Shown: positions 1-9,849 of the stretch, in pieces
How the letters are laid out: every line of letters starts with the position of its first letter
Position numbering within the stretch: position 1 is the stretch's first letter
Origin: Diploptera punctata
Lineage: Eukaryota > Arthropoda > Insecta > Blattodea > Blaberidae
Direction: 5' to 3'
Assembly: GCA_030220185.1 (NCBI GenBank)
Contig: JASPKZ010010272.1
Coordinates: 4,017,501-4,081,500, forward strand
Length of the DNA: 64,000 bases
Made by a program: the position numbers and the translations under genes
The notes under the pieces: generated by a model
What the model was told of the DNA's origin: nothing
What the model saw: the letters and a program-made list of their open reading frames with translations, nothing else
Database searches by the model: none

Positions 1-222
1 AATTATTGTGACTTTTCAATGCTTAGTTTCATATCGCAATCAAAGTTACTGTAACTGAGATTGTGTTGAACATTGTGGTACCAGGCGCTAACGCACCAAC
101 TTGACATGATGGATCATTCCATCGCAAATAGGTGATATACCGGCTATTCACCTTAAGAACCGGACAGCCCTGATCGATTTTGGCCATTTTTCGAAACTTT
201 TTCACTTAAATTCACCCCTACT

Positions 223-305
223 CTGCTAAGGTTTTCGGTGGTTTTCCTTGGCGTGAAGACAAATGTCGGAGTAGGTCCCTAATCTCCATCAGTAGATTCA
301 CTGTC
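223..305 (+). repeat. SINE-tail-like block, copy 1
   Basis: Begins TACTCTGCTAAGG and ends near CAGTAGATTCA. A diverged second copy lies at 530-615 in the same orientation, on the other side of the 5S-like segment. The paired arrangement suggests the tails of two related SINEs. Confidence 0.5.
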
Positions 306-312
306 ATTAGCC

Positions 313-417
313 GTGGTTAGTACTTGGATGGCTGACCGCTTGGGAACACCAGAAGCAACATTGCGCGTGGTCAGTACTTGGATGGGTGACCACCTATGAT
401 CACCACGTGCTGTTGAC
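313..417 (+). repeat. 5S-rRNA-derived repeat fragments (two in tandem)
   Basis: GTGGTTAGTACTTGGATGG and GACCGCTTGGGAACACC match the 3' half of eukaryotic 5S rRNA. A second diverged copy at 367-417 reads GTGGTCAGTACTTGGATGGG and ends CACCACGTGCTGTTG, like the 5S 3' end. Neither has the 5' half of 5S, so they are not functional genes; SINE3-type 5S-derived SINEs are a known explanation. Confidence 0.7.
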
Positions 418-529
418 AACAAATACCTCCCAAATTTATTCTAAATTTATGGGCAAAATTCTCAAAATTAATCTCCCTAAGCTTGAAATTACAACATTTT
501 CGAAAACACACTAAATTTCCTTCAACAAG

Positions 530-615
530 GTACTCTGCTAATGGTTACGGTGGTTTCCATAGCGCTAAGGCAAATGCCGGAGTAGTCCCCTAGCCTCCAC
601 CAGTAAATTCAACCT
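530..615 (+). repeat. SINE-tail-like block, copy 2
   Basis: TACTCTGCTAATGG to CAGTAAATTCA; same order of words as copy 1 at 223-305 (GCTAA, CGGTGGTTT, AAATG.CGGAGTAG, CCTCCA). Confidence 0.5.
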
Positions 616-1745
616 TTTATCATCGAGCCGGGAAAGCGGATGTGATTGGAACTTCATTTTTGGGGCTGGAAATACTGCCTTCACCAACTTCTTGTGGATG
701 CGCGGACTTCAAACGGTCAACATCACACAAATACTCAACTTCATATCAATTCACAACTACCAACACACCACTGTCATGGTTCTACATCAGTTCTACGTCA
801 ATTCAATTCTCTTTCAGTCCAACTTCAAAATTAGCGGGACAAAAAGGCATGCCTTGGAACCCGCGGATGGCTCTGACCATCCAAAAGGGAAAATGTAGCC
901 GCTGCAACTTCATGTTGCAGCCGCATTCAGAACTCCCACGATAGATTAGTGGTATCAGAATGCTAGTTCTGAATCAGTAACACTATTAATTTAATTTTTC
1001 TTGTTAAATGTAAATTTCGTTATTTTAGAAGACATATTTGTTTGACTTATGCACTGCAGTAACATGTTTAACAACATGTCACTTTCATCATCACGTCCGA
1101 TTAAAAAACCCAATTGCACATTTTGCTTGAAACAATAATTATTGTCTACGAGCGCTATTCAGTTATACTGACCTTCTTTTTCAAACAAACGCAGTCTTTT
1201 CTTTCTTTTCGAAAAATCGCAGATTATGACTGCAGTTAACAGTATGAACTACAGTACTTTGTCTTACCATCACCACAAGTCATCACAGCTTAACACAAAC
1301 TGCTAGTTTTTAGAATTTCCTTTAGAACCATTTGAAAATAAAAGAATGCAGTGTTTCGTTAATTATTGCGTTGCCATAGAGCAGACACAGATCATAATTA
1401 CCAGAGAACGGAATATGTTCTACAATATCGAAGGCTTAATAATTATTGTATTAGTATAGACTATACGAGAAAGCGCGCAATGGGGTGTATCACATAGCTG
1501 CAATGAAGGGCTATGAACAGAGCTCTGTTGTGTAGAAAGGCAGATGCAGTAAACAAAGTTTCATTTGGTAAAAAAGTGGAGTTATTATAGAGTACGTCGG
1601 AGTTGTAATTGCGCGTGCTCGATTTTACGTGTAGTGAAATGCTACCCAAAGCGAAAACAAAAGTGTATGCGATAGGACAATCTTTGTTTTAAAACGTTTC
1701 ATTACCTTGCAAGCAATGCATAATCTAAGTATGTTTTATTGTACG
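616..1745. other. Intronic/upstream sequence, nothing recognised
   Basis: Contains short open frames at 640-940 with no recognisable family and otherwise AT-rich sequence. No tRNA, transposase or exon signature seen. Confidence 0.4.
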
Positions 1746-2123
1746 TGTCCACAAATATAGTATCATACTTTAAACTACTACTACGTCGCTTTGGATAATC
1801 TATCTAAATGAAATTGGTGACAATCAAAAGAGAAACTCAAAAAGTTTTGCGCATGTTAACAATGTCAACAATGGAGAATAATGGACAACAATACAGAAAC
1901 TAAATTAAATTTAATCATTTTTTTGTGGTCGATGTGGGTTCATTGTTGGATATTTAGCAGGCTGCGATGTCTGCACCGTCACTCGTGGGGGCCATATTCA
2001 ATGTCTTTGAGGTATAGCAAAAACGTTTTGAGTTTCTCTTTTGATTGTCACTAATTTAATTTAGATGCGATTATCCAAAGCGACGTAGTAGTAGTTTAAA
2101 GTACGATAATATATTTGTCGACA
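1746..2123. mobile_element. MITE-like element with about 100-bp inverted ends
   Basis: Left arm 1746-1847 (TGTCCACAAATATA, CTACTACTACGTCGCTTTGG, ..GAAACTCAAAAAG) is the reverse complement of the right arm ending at 2123, with about 90 percent identity by eye. The 170-bp middle has no coding capacity. The pattern fits a non-autonomous DNA transposon; its family is not recognised. Confidence 0.65.
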
Positions 2124-2329
2124 AGGTATATTAGGCACCTTATATTGTTTTCTAATGTTTATGTTACAAAAGAGTCGCCCGATAGGTATGCAGACATGTG
2201 ATTCACTCCATCCAACCCCTCTCGATCGCTCTAGCAGAGTCAATATCAGTCATCGGCATTGTTGAACAAATTCCACTCTCTAATAATTATGATACCAGAT
2301 GTCATGACCTGATCCAACCTCCTGCATAT

Positions 2330-2725
2330 AGCAATCAATAAAAAAGCAAGGTCGAGTTTTTTAACCAATAAAATCTGACAGGAGTGAGAGTTTGCATGGG
2401 GCGAAAATTTAAAAATCGCTTTAGCAGTAGCAATTTTCAATTTTTCGCAACGAAGCTAGGTATATACTACTGAAATAAAACGAGAGAGATATCCTAAAAA
2501 AACAGCAAAATACGACCATTAGAAGCGAGGGTTTACCTGGAATCCAAAATTTATAAAGTCACTGTAGCGGCCGTCATGTTTGTTTTCTCCCAAAGAAACT
2601 GAATACATATGATTTAATTAACAAAAGAAAATAATATTTATTAAACCAGCAAAATCAGACCATAAATTCAAACCTATTGAGCAGTTCCCTTAGTTTAGGC
2701 AGTTCCTAAGTGACGATTTATTTTA
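2330..2725 (+). repeat. Satellite-like tandem repeat, monomer about 140 bp
   Basis: Words such as AACCAGCAAAATCAGACCA, TACGATTTAATTAACAAA-like and TTTCGCAACGAA recur about every 140 bp. The same monomer builds 8820-9460. Ends close to the acceptor of the first visible dehydrogenase exon. Confidence 0.55.
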
Positions 2726-2770
2726 AATTAATTTATTTCAGAAATTGCTTTCAATATTATTATATTTCAG

Positions 2771-3135
2771 CGGCTGTAACAACTGTGATTATTGTCATGG
2801 AGGTCGTTATCATTGTTGCAAAGTAGGAGGAATTAATAACACAGTAGGACTGTGGAGAGATGGAGGATGGGCACAATATTGCAAAGTGCCTTCAGACCAA
2901 ATCCACAAACTTCCGAATAACATCACGTTGGAGCAGGCAGCACTCACCGAACCTTTGTCGTGTGTATCGCATGGCTGGGATCTCATCAGCCCCATCGCTG
3001 TAGGATCAAGAATACTCATCGTAGGAGCTGGTATAATCGGCAATTTGTGGGCAGCTGTCTTACATTTGCAAGGCCACAGAAGAGTTATCGTCAGCGAACC
3101 ACTTGAGAGCCGTAGGAATATCACAAAACAGTTAG
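2771..3135 (+). CDS. Zinc-dependent polyol/alcohol dehydrogenase (MDR family), internal exon
   Basis: First visible exon of a medium-chain dehydrogenase, sorbitol/arabinitol/threonine-dehydrogenase type, expected to oxidise a polyol or alcohol with NAD(P)+. The exon starts after the acceptor TATATTTCAG and ends at a GTAAGT donor; its first base completes a codon from an exon left of the window. It opens with the structural-zinc cysteine cluster GCNNCDYCHGGRYHCC, continues through the substrate-domain segment AALTEPLSCVSHGW and enters the Rossmann fold with the dinucleotide motif VGAGIIGN. An acidic residue (SEPLESRR) sits at the end of the second strand. The four exons here encode 257 residues, against about 350 for the family, so about 95 N-terminal residues with the catalytic zinc ligands are missing from the window. 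The family call is firm; the substrate cannot be read from the sequence. Confidence 0.88.
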
Positions 3136-3159
3136 GTAAGTAAAGTTAAGCTTATAACA

Positions 3160-3337
3160 TTACTAGCTGACCCGGCGAACGTCGTATCGCCTTTAAATAT
3201 TTTACGTTAATTTTTCCGATGTTTTAATAGTTATCTGCTATTCGGGGCGGAAACAAATCCAACAAATCAAAGATCATAAAAATCGGTCCAGCCGTTCTTG
3301 AGTTATAAATAGTGTAACTAATCCGACTTTGTTTTAT

Positions 3338-3350
<13 letters not shown>
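3160..3350 (+). mobile_element. Non-LTR retroelement end (RTE-like tail)
   Basis: Begins ACTAGCTGACCCGGCGAACG and contains AAAAATCGGTCCAGCCGTTC, a sequence type often seen in RTE-related insect repeats, followed by a (TA)n run at 3351-3385. Confidence 0.45.

Positions 3351-3385
<35 letters not shown>
3351..3385. repeat. (TA)n microsatellite
   Basis: Uninterrupted TA dinucleotides directly after the RTE-like tail. Confidence 0.95.
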
Positions 3386-3388
<3 letters not shown>

Positions 3389-3417
3389 GAAGTCCCGGCC
3401 ATGCGTTGCTGTGGCTA

Positions 3418-4085
3418 AGGTATACGTTAAATTATTATGTTGTAGTAAACTAAGTGAGAAATCTAAATCAGAAACTTTTTGTCTTACACATTTTTTTAGT
3501 TCCGGTACGTTAACTACACCCGGTATAAATATCGGTGGTGGTTTATGTGGAAGTGGTTTTGTTGATTGAGATGAATTAATGTTGTCTGCATTCTCAGTAT
3601 CATCCATAAGTATATCACAAGGATTATATACATTTATTGATGGAATATTTTGAGCAGGCTTGCTGATTTCATTATACTTTCTTTTTTTTTTCTACGAACT
3701 TGTTGGCAGTTTGGATTCTCAACATCATCAAGAAGTCTCTGTATAGTATTATCATCTTTTAATATATTATAGTCATCTTGTTTTTCATTTAATTGAGGCA
3801 TGGAGATTTTTTCTGTTATATTAGGCATATTATTATAACTAACAGATTTACTTACAATTCTGTTATTCCGTTCCTTAGGACCTTCATATGTTTTTAAATT
3901 GACATTCTTCTTAAATGTAAGATTTATGTAACATAGGCCTACACTAATTTGTGGAAATTCACTTGATATCTTATCATTCATGGTCTCTAGAACTGATTCG
4001 CCATATTGTTCAATGTCCCTTCTCGGTCCAGTTAAATTTCTATTAAGTTGCTGTCTTTCAGCCAGATTACTTAAAACTAATACTT
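3418..4085 (-). pseudogene. Jockey-type LINE ORF1 (gag-like) fragment
   Basis: On the - strand two frames (3634-3981 and about 3420-3607) join by a frameshift in a poly-lysine run. The second holds KPPPIFIPGVVNVPEL, a motif typical of the nucleic-acid-binding ORF1 proteins of jockey-like retrotransposons. No zinc knuckles are left, and the copy is broken. Confidence 0.6.
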
Positions 4086-4349
4086 ACCCACGAAATTAAT
4101 ATTATTATCAATATATTGAAAATAAAATAAACATAAGCACACTTAAATTATGAAATAATCAATATTTGTAATTCAATTGAAATTCGCGGTTCCAACGAAA
4201 AGCACAGCCACCTGGTTACATAATAAACCAATTACCTTACACCGTCATCTGTTAGAATCATATGGAATTCACAGATAATTGTAACTCTTTGTTAAATAAT
4301 AAACAGATAATTTGCAATAAAATATAATGCGAGTATAAATTTAGTTATA

Positions 4350-4475
4350 AACAACCGTAGGTCTCAAGTTGGATCAAACAGCACACAGTCTGCAAAATTT
4401 TATTAAAATCGGTTCAGTAGTTTAGGATTCCATCATGGACTAACAACGTGACACGAAATTTTTATATATTAAGAT
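4350..4475 (+). repeat. RTE-like retroelement 3' end
   Basis: Contains AAAATCGGTTCAGTAGTTT and CAACGTGACACGAAATTTTT and ends TATATATTAAGAT, a common insect RTE 3' end. Together with CCCGGCCATGCGTTGCTGTG at 3394 it may delimit one older element into which the LINE fragment fell. Confidence 0.4.
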
Positions 4476-4479
4476 AATG

Positions 4480-4878
4480 ATATTGTGAAATGAAAAATTA
4501 ATGTCCGAACCAGGAATCGAACCATGGACCTCTAGTTCTCCAGACTAGTGTGCAGCCCACTACGCCATTCTAGACTTGGCACAAACATTAACAATTCTTT
4601 CCACATATACAAATCTATAATTCTCGTTTCGTCCGCTGTCAGGTAGGTGTCACTACCATCACCAACGGCCGGCTTCGTTTAGAAATATCTATATTTGAGA
4701 ATTTTACACCACCACTTTTATAAGCAGTAAACTATGTTAGTTAACATTTTCCAATACTGTTATTTTAATGTTTGTGCCAAGTCTAGAATGGTGTAGTGGG
4801 CTGCACACTAGTCTGGAGAACTAGAGGTCCACGGTTCGATTCCTGGTTCGGACATTAATTTTTATTTTCACAATATAA
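4480..4878. mobile_element. Foldback element with tRNA-like arms
   Basis: Arms 4480-4592 and 4756-4878 are near-perfect inverted copies. In the right arm GGTGTAGTGGGCTGC resembles an A box and GGTTCGATTCC a B box, with an anticodon-like hairpin CTAGT-CTGGAGA-ACTAG between them. The 160-bp centre is unrelated. Confidence 0.7.
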
Positions 4879-5104
4879 TTATAATATAATATGATCCATT
4901 ATTGGAACTGTGTTAAAATAACAATATTGGAAAACATTTTTTAAAAAAGTTAAGCTTGTAAGTGTTCGCATCATAATTTTATTGAAATATGAGTTGAGTG
5001 AACGAAATTTTCAAAATGATATCAAATCATGTATTATATGAAGAGTAAAGGAATTTTGTCGCCACGGGCAATTTTCAAATTTCGTCCGTTCCAAATTAAA
5101 TTAG

Positions 5105-5317
5105 AAATATAATTTTAACTAAAGATATGTTCTTATTTATCCATATGGGGTATAACTGCGCAAATGCCCCATTTGCTAGACGAATCCGTCTTTTTATACC
5201 TTGTTCTGCTCCTCCTGTTTTTGTAACCATACTTTCTAAATATATGAAGACATCATCAGCTTCAATTTCAACACCATTTACTTTTAATTTATTTTGATGG
5301 TTACAATTTATCCTCAT
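5105..5317 (-). pseudogene. LINE reverse transcriptase C-terminal fragment
   Basis: Reads NGVEIEADDVFIYLESMVTK and then GIKRRIRLANGAFAQLYPIW, the segment after the RT palm in insect LINEs (normally YLGSMVT). No other parts remain. Confidence 0.65.
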
Positions 5318-5538
5318 CTGTTTTGATAATATAATTTAAGTTAATTTAATTAATACATGGTAGACTCGTGCAGTGTTTAAGAATTTTGTTAGTTATACCT
5401 CTATTTATTGTCGATGCCTACTATGTAACAATACTTAATTATTATTGTAACTTGGTTACGAGTAAAATTAAATTATTGTATGGTTTTTAACCTGGTTAAA
5501 TGACACATGAGTTCTTAACTCTGCAAGGTGAAATAAAT

Positions 5539-5539
<1 letters not shown>

Positions 5540-5585
<46 letters not shown>
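5540..5585. repeat. (ATT)n microsatellite
   Basis: Uninterrupted TTA/ATT triplets after the hexamer AATAAA, possibly the tail of an unrecognised retroelement. Confidence 0.9.
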
Positions 5586-5687
5586 TTATAAATATATACC
5601 AAAATCATAAAAAATAAATTATATTTATCAATGTTAAATATTCATTTTTATGATTTTGTTATCAATGTTACATTAAACTGATTTACG

Positions 5688-6155
5688 GTGCTACTAGTTA
5701 TATTATGAGGATGCGAAACATGGACTCTTACTTTAAGGGAGGAAAGGAGATTACGAGTATTTGAGAATAAAGTAGGGCCTACTTGGGACATTTTTTGGAC
5801 CAAAGAGACGGGAGAATGGAGAAGACTACATAACAATGAACTACATGGTCTTTATAGGAAGCCAGATATAATAAGAACAGTTAAGTCTCGTAGACTGCGA
5901 TGGGCAGGACATGTGGCACATACGGGGAATGAAAGACGTGCATGGAAGCTTCTTGTAGGAAAACCAGAGAGAAAACGCCCAGTTTGTAGACCAAGAATGA
6001 GGTGGGAGAATAAGATTAACTATGATTTGAGGGAAGTAGATTATACAGGGAATGTTTGGAAAGCATTGGTTCAGGATAGGGATGTATGGAGAGCTTAGAC
6101 CGCGCGGCCATGAATTTACGGGTTCGATAGTGCCAGTGAGTAAGTAAGTAAGTAT
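5688..6155 (+). mobile_element. 5'-truncated LINE end, family A copy 1
   Basis: Broken reading frames carry GCETWTLTLREERR-like, SRRLRWAGHVAH and AWKLLVGKPERKRPV, the C-terminal end of a non-LTR endonuclease/reverse-transcriptase protein. It ends GGTTCGATAGTGCCAGTGAG followed by (TAAG)n. Other copies are at 7453, 15345 and 23382. Confidence 0.8.
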
Positions 6156-6442
6156 TTATCAATGTTTCGACCCCAATGAATCATCTTCAAGATAAATCCA
6201 AAATGTTAGACATATAAAGATATGGAAACGAAGATTCTGATAAATACACATATATTGTACTTCAGGTACGAAATATGTTATTATTCGGCTTACAAAATAC
6301 AATTATATTACATAAGCCTATCGTTTCAAGTTTCTAAGTGTGACATTAACTATAATAGAACTAATGTTCCAGAATACAATCTTGAAATCATAAATGTGTT
6401 GAACTTCTATAAATAGGGATTATCAAGGTTATTTATTTACAG

Positions 6443-6629
6443 AAACTGGATTCGAGGTTATAACCCCAGAAGAATTGCGTGCAAAAAGAACCCATGATCC
6501 TGAATGGGGTGTCGATCTAGTGATTGACTGCAGTGGTTATGGTCCCGCCATAGAAGAATCCCTTTCTTTAATCAATCCTGGAGGAAAGCTTTGCATATTT
6601 GGAGTAACTTCGCCAGAAACCAAAATAAG
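6443..6629 (+). CDS. MDR dehydrogenase, next exon (Rossmann domain)
   Basis: Acceptor TTATTTACAG, donor AG/GTAGAC. The phase matches the previous exon (G + AA gives Glu), and the exon reads through the second half of the nucleotide-binding fold: TGFEVITPEEL, GVDLVIDCSGYG and LINPGGKLCIFGV, the usual MDR order of strand 4, helix and strand 5. It lies 3.3 kb downstream of the preceding exon. That intron contains a truncated LINE, a (TAT)n run and a tRNA-like foldback. Exon length and phase fit a single gene. Confidence 0.88.
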
Positions 6630-7046
6630 GTAGACACATGTTTGTTAAACAAGTTTATTTTTAAACATAGGATTATTTCATTAATTTTGTGAAATGACAC
6701 AATTCCAATGGACTTTTAATACACTTTAAAATTTAAAAGCTATTAAAACTTTATATGTCTCTAGTAAAGGCGATCGTGAATTCATGCGGATTCAAATTTA
6801 GCCAGTTTTCATATCCAGAGTGTATGTTTTAAAAGTACGGGCTAAGTCAGTTAACCACTAAACATGGTTGCAAGGAAAACATCAGATTGGTTGGTTTTTT
6901 TATTAGATACAACTTTCCTCATTAGAGAATTGCCTCAAGGAAAAAGTGATACAGACAATTAATTTTTGGAATTGATGAAATACATTTTGTAAATACATTT
7001 TTAAAAATTCAAACTGTAGGCCAAATTGAATTAGGCCCTATACATA

Positions 7047-7290
7047 CTATAAAGTAGAAATTTTGTAAATATGGTTTCTTAAAATTGAATTTGATCCTCT
7101 AATGGCAGCGATGGCAATTTTAGAAAGATGCATCCTGTCCAAATCTACGGAATTCCAAAATTTGGCTAAGAATCCTGGTATAGTACCTCTTGCCCCAATC
7201 ATCAATCCTGTGACTGTTATACTATTTACTAGATGTTTGAATACGGGACCTTCATAATATAATCTCAAACACTACCTAATAATACAATTG
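7047..7290 (-). pseudogene. R2-like LINE ORF C-terminal fragment
   Basis: Reads ITVTGLMIGARGTIPGFLAK followed by IAIAAIRGSNSILRNHIY, a segment found near the C-terminus of R2/R4-type retrotransposon proteins. Short and isolated. Confidence 0.55.
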
Positions 7291-7452
7291 AGGTCACTTT
7301 GAACAATTCCGGTAGTTGTTTTTTTTTTTTTTTTGTGTACACATTGTAAGCTACAGAAAATAATATATTTGCATTTTCGGTTAACTGACTTATGCTGCAC
7401 TCTGTATATCACTAGAATTATTTTTCGAATAATTAAAAGTCGTAATATAATT

Positions 7453-7917
7453 GCTACCAGTTATATTATATGGATGCGAAACATGGACTCTTACTTTAAG
7501 GGAGGAAAGGAGATTACAAGTATTTGAGAATAAAGTTCTTAGGAAAATTTTTGGACCAAAGAGAGATGAACAGACAGGTGAACGGAGAAGACAACATAAC
7601 AGTGAACTACATGGTCTTTATAGGAAGCCAAATACAATAAGAACAGTTGAGTCTCGTAGACTGCGATGGGCAGGACATGTGGCACGTATGGAGAATGAAA
7701 GACGCGCATAGAAGCTTCTTGTAGGAAAACCAGAGGGAAAACGCCCAGTTGGTAAACCAAGAATGAGGTGGGTGAATAACATTAACTTTGATTTGAAGGA
7801 AGTGGATTATACGGGGAATGATTGGAAAGCGTTAGCTCAGGATAATGATGTATGGAGAGCTTATGTCCACGCGACCATGAACCTACGGGTTCGATAGTGC
7901 CAGTGAGTGAGTGAGTG

Positions 7918-7994
<77 letters not shown>

Positions 7995-7995
7995 T
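7453..7995 (+). mobile_element. 5'-truncated LINE end, family A copy 2
   Basis: Encodes YGCETWTLTLREERRLQVFE, then a frame to RRLRWAGHVARMENERRA and a stop at a mutated Trp codon. It ends with CCAGTGAGTGAG and an 80-bp (GTAA)n tail, the longest tail of the four copies. Confidence 0.85.
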
Positions 7996-8274
7996 ATAGT
8001 TACTAGCGATAAAAAGTCTAGATTAATCCTAATGGAGATCGCAATTTTTAGTTACAAAAATATACTTACCGTTGGAATATTTTATTGAATTTCATAAATG
8101 TTTATATCTATGAATATCTCATTAATGCAATGTTAATTTAAGATTCCTACTAATAAATATGGCCTATATATGAGCTGGTCGTTCTCTTCTTTATTTTATA
8201 TCATGTAGTACATGCAGCTTGATTTACTTTGCTATACCACAGTACTATCCTATTCTAGAGTTTTATGCACAAGG

Positions 8275-8577
8275 ACATGTATTTCACTGCAATCATAGCA
8301 TTTTCATGCTATGTTTTGCAGCTTTTCTAGGGAATTATAGATGTGGTAGCTTCCCGTTGTTTTTCACACAGGTGAAATGATAGTGATGATGATGATGATG
8401 ACCGGATGATTTTCAGGGACCGTTTGGGCTCTAAGCTACCTGACATTTGCCTTATAGGCGAAGAAAAACCTTGAAAAACTCCTCACCCAGGAAGCCTGCC
8501 CCGACTAGGAATCGAACCCGGGCCCGCTGCGGACAAGGCAGCACGCTACCTCGAGACAACAGCGCAGCAGTGGACAC
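8275..8577 (-). mobile_element. SINE family 1 (tRNA-derived)
   Basis: Minus-strand head GTAGCGTGCTGCCTTGTC followed by CCCGGGTTCGATTCC forms tRNA A- and B-box-like sites. The body has CACCTGTAAGACAAATGTC-like words, a (CAT)n stretch and a tail ending near GGGCAGAATTACTATGG in full copies. Six or more copies are in the window. Confidence 0.8.
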
Positions 8578-8819
8578 CCAGGACTAAATTCTCTATTAAT
8601 TATTTTTATGTTTTCTATTGATCACTTATTCTGAAATTTTTAGCGAATTCCAAATGGAATTTATTGAGATTGTTCTCAATGAAAATATTCTTAAATTTAC
8701 TTTTACAAATTTCCATGGATCCTACTTATTAGCCAACAAAAAATAACTATGAAAAAATATAGTCCTCTATTGTAGGCGAATGCATGTAAACGCTATAGGA
8801 CAGCAATTTTTATTTTATT

Positions 8820-9121
8820 TTTCGCAACCAAACTCAGTATATAACAATCAATTAAGAAAAGAAAGTTCGAGTTCGTTAACCAGCAAAGTCGGACCAGGAT
8901 AACTTGAAAGCTTAAATATTAGTGAGAACATTTTAAAAGCTTTAGCAGCCATAATTTTTTTCTCACAACGAAAATTGGTATGTGCGATTTAATTACCAAA
9001 ATAAAGACATTCCGTAAACTAGCAAAATCGGACCATTAGGAGTGGAGATTTACGTGGAATCCAATATTTGAAACTTGCTCTAGCGGCCGCAATTTCTGTT
9101 TTCTCGAGACGAATCTGAATA
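8820..9121 (+). repeat. Satellite-like tandem repeat, second block (left part)
   Basis: Same monomer as 2330-2725, restarting at about 8820, 8952 and 9100 (TCTCACAACGAAAATTGG, CTCGAGACGAATCTG). The block resumes after an inserted foldback at about 9327-9460. Confidence 0.55.
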
Positions 9122-9133
9122 TATACGATTTAA

Positions 9134-9326
9134 CACTTTTTAAATTCATATTAAAGCACAATTGAGGTTATTTAATAAGATGTTAAATATATAATTTTAC
9201 CTGGTAAGTCAGTCGTCCTCAACTAAATGATTAAACTTCTTCAAGTTATTCTAATATGGAGGCCTTTCGAAAACAATGTTTCATCATCTACAGAAGACCA
9301 GGTAAAAATTATATAATTAACATCTT
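9134..9326 (-). mobile_element. Retrozyme-like foldback with 13-bp target duplication
   Basis: ATATACGATTTAA flanks the element on both sides (9121-9133 and 9327-9339), and the satellite block continues across it. Inverted arms AAGATGTTAAATATATAATT / AATTATATAATTAACATCTT are inside. On the - strand 9257-9293 has a decayed hammerhead-like core: UAGAUGA, U, hairpin GAAAC..UUUUC, GAAA, then the self-complementary AGGCCU. Confidence 0.65.
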
Positions 9327-9339
9327 ATATACGATTTAA

Positions 9340-9460
9340 TTAACAAAATAAATACATAAATAAATAAACAAATATATTCCGTTAACCACCTAAATCGGAG
9401 CTTAAATTCAATTTACTGAGCAATTCGCTAGTTTCTATGTGAGGATTTTTTCTAAGTTAA
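9340..9460 (+). repeat. Satellite-like tandem repeat, second block (right part)
   Basis: Continuation of the monomer interrupted at 9134-9326: TTAACAAAATAAATAC, then CCGTTAACCACCTAAATCGG. Confidence 0.5.
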
Positions 9461-9705
9461 TAACTACTATTTTTATTCCCAAAAATTTTATTCAATGGTC
9501 TTCATAGTCTTTATATGATAGGCATATGAAAAAGAAGATTCTATATTGTATAATCCGAAGCAGTTGGCGGATTGGAATACATATAGCCTAATTGTAAAAA
9601 TGAACAAAGGATATCTTTGAAATACATAAAACAATTTTCACGGCTTTAACACCCTATTACAACATGTATTTTGATAACAATAATATGTACCTTTTAAATT
9701 TGCAG

Positions 9706-9813
9706 TGTGTCACCATATTTTCTCTACAAGAACGAGATTACTATAACAGCAGTCAATATCAATCCATTCAGCTTCCCAAAGGCCTTGGGATGGATCGATG
9801 CTATGGGATCCAG
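9706..9813 (+). CDS. MDR dehydrogenase, penultimate exon
   Basis: Acceptor TTTGCAG and donor AG/GTACGT. The 108-nt exon preserves the phase (AG + T gives Ser) and encodes VSPYFLYKNEITI followed by NPFSFPKALGWIDAMGS, typical of the region after the Rossmann fold where MDR enzymes return to the catalytic domain. The preceding intron holds a LINE end with a GTAA microsatellite tail, a SINE and a satellite-like block. Confidence 0.86.
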
Positions 9814-9849
9814 GTACGTATGAAGTTATGGTTATAGGCAATTACATTA

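Noticed and set aside
313..417. Functional 5S rRNA genes.
   Set aside because: The 5' half, with part of the internal promoter, is missing, and both copies are diverged.
2745..2770. Coding sequence before the GGC TGT of the first dehydrogenase exon.
   Set aside because: It contains the polypyrimidine tract and acceptor CAG, and the protein family match starts only after 2770.
7902..7995. CRISPR-like regular repeats (also other short tandem runs).
   Set aside because: Pure tetranucleotide microsatellite without spacers; the genome is eukaryotic.
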